Of a stretch of 6,858 nt of DNA, positions 5,605 through 6,858 are shown in pieces. The notes beneath the pieces were generated by a model that was given only the letters and a program-made list of their open reading frames with translations, did not search any database and was not told the DNA's origin. Numbering within the stretch: position 1 is the first letter of the stretch; the number at the start of each line of letters is the position of its first letter. The translations under genes and the position numbers were made by a program. The stretch is from Nostoc sp. CHAB 5715. GTDB lineage: Bacteria; Cyanobacteriota; Cyanobacteriia; Cyanobacteriales; Nostocaceae. The stretch spans positions 1 through 6,858 of the forward strand of contig NZ_JAIVFR010000345.1 of the NCBI RefSeq assembly GCF_020829685.1, written 5' to 3'.

Positions 5605-5644
5605 GACACGCTCTTGCTAGCTTGCTTAAGCGTAGGGGTATGTC
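5605..5644. repeat. Imperfect palindromic repeat-like element
   Basis: The outer arms GACA and TGTC, then CGCT and AGCG, surround a GCTAGC centre (5616-5621). The stretch GCTAGCTTGCTTAAGCGTAG resembles dispersed palindromic repeats that I recall from Nostocales intergenic regions. The stem is imperfect, and the family assignment is from memory. If it is such a repeat, the true start of the downstream ORF is 5640 and not the ATG at 5592. Confidence 0.35.
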
Positions 5645-5700
5645 AAGCCAAGTGCGATCGCCTTCCCTCAAGGCAATAAAATACAAGAGTAATCAAGTTA
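5640..5700 (+). pseudogene. 5' part of an unidentified ORF interrupted by the IS630 element
   Basis: From ATG 5640 the frame reads MSSQVRSPSLKAIKYKSNQV and reaches the TA (5699-5700) where the IS begins. Removing the IS and one copy of the TA joins it in frame to the 3' part at 6700. The frame is open back to a stop at 5559, with another ATG at 5592, so the start is uncertain. The 5' part contains a HIP1 site, which is also common between genes. Position directly after a C5-methyltransferase remnant makes a restriction-endonuclease partner thinkable, but I recognise no nuclease motif. Confidence 0.3.
5654..5661. repeat. HIP1 octamer
   Basis: GCGATCGC, 40 bp ahead of the IS630 left end, inside the interrupted ORF. 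Confidence 0.95.
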
Positions 5701-5720
5701 TAGCAACCGCCAAGGCGGTT
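5697..5720. repeat. Left terminal inverted repeat of the IS630 element
   Basis: Twenty-four bases, exact reverse complement of 6678-6701. The outer GT before TA lies in the flank and matches by chance, or because the target was GTTAAC. The inner 16 bases, AACCGCCAAGGCGGTT, form a 7-bp dyad with a 2-nt centre, so each end can itself form a hairpin. Confidence 0.95.
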
Positions 5721-5763
5721 TGGGCATAAACTGGAAGTAGTCCCGTTCCTTTTCCTGCAAAGC

Positions 5764-5771
5764 GCGATCGC
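5764..5771. repeat. HIP1 octamer
   Basis: GCGATCGC in the leader of the IS630 transposase, 8 bp before its ATG at 5780. Confidence 0.95.
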
Positions 5772-5779
5772 ACTTTCAT

Positions 5780-6679
5780 ATGCCCAAACCCTATAGTTAC
5801 GACCTGCGTCAAAAGGTTATTCAAGCCATCGAACTCGATGGCTTGAAGAAAAGTGATCTTGTTTTCTGTTTAATATCAGTCGCAACACTATAGACTTATG
5901 GAGCAATGCGACAAGCTGAAACGGGCGACTTCCAAGCCTTGCCCAATAAGCCTCCTGGTAATGGTCATAAAATCACCCACTGGGAAAAATTCCGTGAGTT
6001 CGCTTCATATAATGGGGATAAAACCCTTTTTCGTGATGGCATCACTTTGGGAGGAACAGATTAGCGATGCCTGCGGCGAGCTTCGCTAACGCACCATCTC
6101 ACCAGCATTGAAAAAAATTGGCTTCACTCGAAAAAAAAGACCTATGGCTACCGTGAGCGAGATGAAGACAAACGGCAGGCGTTTGTAGCGCAGTTGTCCA
6201 CCCTACCAAGGCGAGAAAATTGTCTACCTTGATGAGTCTGGGATGGATAACCGGGACGAATATGATTACGGTTGGATTTGAATTAGGGGAGCGCTTTCAT
6301 GCACTTAAATCAGGACGACGTGAGGGGCGGGTAAACATGATTGCAGCGCTGTGTAACCAAAATTTAATAGCTCCCTTCAACTGTGAAGGAGCGTGTAATC
6401 GAACAGTGTTTGAAACTTGGGAGGGAAAATTGTTTGCTTCCAACACTCGAACCCGGACAGGTTGTGGTGATGGATAATGCCACATTCCATAAAGGTGGGC
6501 GCATTCAACAACCTAATCAGGAAGCGGGGTGTGAACTACTATACCTACCGCCTTATTCTCCAGACCTTAATAAAATTGAGAAATGCTGGTCTTGGTTAAA
6601 AAGTCAAATCCGCAAAAAACTGGAGCAGTTTGATTGTTTACGAGATGCCATTGAGCATGTCTTGCATTTTGCGTCCTAA
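5780..6679 (+). pseudogene. IS630-family transposase pseudogene
   Basis: The DDE transposase can be pieced together from eight frame segments. The first is MPKPYSYDLRQKVIQAIELD (from 5780). Then come FNISRNTIDLW (~5869), AETGDFQALPNKPPGNGHK (5915), ASLWEEQISD...RTISPALKKIGFTRKK (~6039-6137, split by a 21-nt insert) and TYGYRERDEDKRQAFVAQLS (6140). The last three are KIVYLDESGMDNRDEYDYGW (~6210), ERFHALKSGRREGRVNMIAA (~6286) and CLLPTLEPGQVVVMDNATFH to the end (~6435-6679). The helix-turn-helix N-terminus is in the first segments. The three acidic residues appear in LDES, VMDNATFHK and LNKIEKCWSWLK, in different frames. About seven frame changes and several stops make it inactive; the A-run at 6131-6138 (8 A, 9 needed) is one clear indel. 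Full length would be about 300 residues, including a HIP1-bearing leader. Confidence 0.92.
6069..6089. mobile_element. SDR5-like 21-nt small dispersed repeat inserted in a HIP1 site
   Basis: Bases 6064-6068 (GCGAT) and 6090-6092 (CGC) together make the HIP1 octamer GCGATCGC. Between them sit exactly 21 nt, GCCTGCGGCGAGCTTCGCTA plus a final A. Removing them restores the transposase codons ISD-RTIS. The insert with its flanks folds: GCGA (6076-6079) pairs with TCGC (6083-6086), TGCG (6072-6075) with CGCA (6090-6093), and GATG (6066-6069) with CATC (6095-6098). This agrees with SDR5 as described for Nostoc punctiforme: a member of the 21-27 nt repeats, structured, and found only inside HIP1. It is seven codons long and in frame, but its last codon is TAA. 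Confidence 0.85.
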
Positions 6680-6701
6680 CCGCCTTGGCGGTTGCTATAA
6701 C
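6678..6701. repeat. Right terminal inverted repeat of the IS630 element
   Basis: Exact reverse complement of 5697-5720. Begins inside the transposase stop codon and ends with the TA duplication at 6698-6699 and two flanking bases. Confidence 0.95.
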
Positions 6702-6858
6702 ATTCAGTACGAGGTTTGGTCTGCCAGCACAATACGCCAAAGGTTAGCACCTCACCCTGAAATTGATTATCGTTACCTGCGATCGCAGGAATGGGTAGAA
6801 AAAATATGTGGTCGTGTACCTCAACCCTACCCTCAACTTGCTGAGAACTCTAGAGCTA
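6700..6858 (+). pseudogene. 3' part of the IS-interrupted ORF, continuing past the window
   Basis: After the IS the frame reads NIQYEVWSASTIRQRLAPHP, then EIDYRYLRSQEWVEKICGRV and PQPYPQLAENSRA, open to the last base (about 53 codons). It is charged and aromatic, looks like real protein, and has a HIP1 site (6779-6786) in its coding sequence. It joins in frame with 5640-5698 when the IS and one TA are removed. I do not recognise the family. Its position next to the methyltransferase remnant is the only functional hint. Confidence 0.45.
6779..6786. repeat. HIP1 octamer
   Basis: GCGATCGC within the downstream half of the interrupted ORF. Confidence 0.95.

Larger units (their letters stand above)
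5699..6699 (+). mobile_element. Degenerate IS630-family insertion sequence with intact ends
   Basis: Perfect inverted repeats at 5697-5720 and 6678-6701 bound about 997 bp, with TA at each outer edge (5699-5700 and 6698-6699). This matches the TA target duplication of the IS630/Tc1 superfamily. The start codon lies 60 bp inside the left repeat and the transposase stop (6677-6679) overlaps the right one. The transposase is destroyed by frameshifts and an SDR5-like insertion, while the ends are unspoiled, so the copy could in principle still move if a related transposase acts in trans. Confidence 0.9.

Noticed and set aside
6297..6485. Minus-strand ORF in the IS630 element, and the plus-strand ORF at 5898-6089 as a separate gene
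   Set aside because: Both lie in the transposase pseudogene; the plus-strand one is mainly a wrong frame across two frameshifts and ends in the SDR5-like insert.

Overview
This window looks like a mosaic of at least two unrelated genomes, so it should not be read as one locus. Positions ~137-2970 look like Bacteroidota DNA. On the minus strand they carry, in transcription order, the 3' end of an ahpD-type peroxidase gene, a bidirectional hairpin terminator, a complete recJ and a complete lptB. Adjacent recJ and lptB, AT-rich leaders without a Shine-Dalgarno, and a TAACTTTG element ahead of lptB (Bacteroidota -7 consensus TAnnTTTG) all fit that phylum. Positions ~2975-6858 look like a filamentous (Nostocales-type) cyanobacterium: four intact HIP1 octamers (GCGATCGC) in the last 1.7 kb and none found in the Bacteroidota part, an IS630-family element, an IS1634-like fragment, and a 21-nt insert splitting a HIP1 site exactly as described for the SDR5 repeats of Nostoc. 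The changeover lies inside two genes at once, with no mobile element at the seam, which suggests an assembly or amplification chimera, as can arise from a non-axenic cyanobacterial culture.

Left edge: positions 1-75 (minus strand) encode a membrane segment resembling the C-terminus of a Dpp/Opp-type ABC permease. It is joined to a 54-bp perfect inverted copy of the end of lptB. This fold-back plus a foreign flank is a second chimera signature.

Middle (2975-4600, minus strand): padR regulator, a 42-codon ORF, a small secreted protein with two cysteines, the N-terminal piece of an IS1634-like transposase, and a coiled-coil protein with a C-terminal hydrophobic segment that is cut by the genome junction. 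The start regions of the coiled-coil gene and of the 42-codon ORF share nearly the same 17 bases. This suggests that padR and the coiled-coil gene were once adjacent and were separated by an insertion or duplication.

Right (4600-6858, plus strand): a region of gene remnants. The N-terminal piece of a GIY-YIG-like nuclease runs into the C-terminal half of a C5-cytosine DNA methyltransferase, which has a visible frameshift and lacks its catalytic N-terminal half. An unidentified ORF follows, interrupted at a TA by a ~1-kb IS630-family copy. That IS has perfect terminal inverted repeats, but its transposase needs about seven frame changes and carries a stop delivered by the SDR5-like insert. Closing the IS at its TA duplication restores an open frame running off the window.

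I see no tRNA, rRNA, CRISPR array or convincing intact new system. The most informative items are the SDR5-in-HIP1 insertion, the IS-interrupted gene beside the methyltransferase remnant, and the evidence that the window is chimeric.
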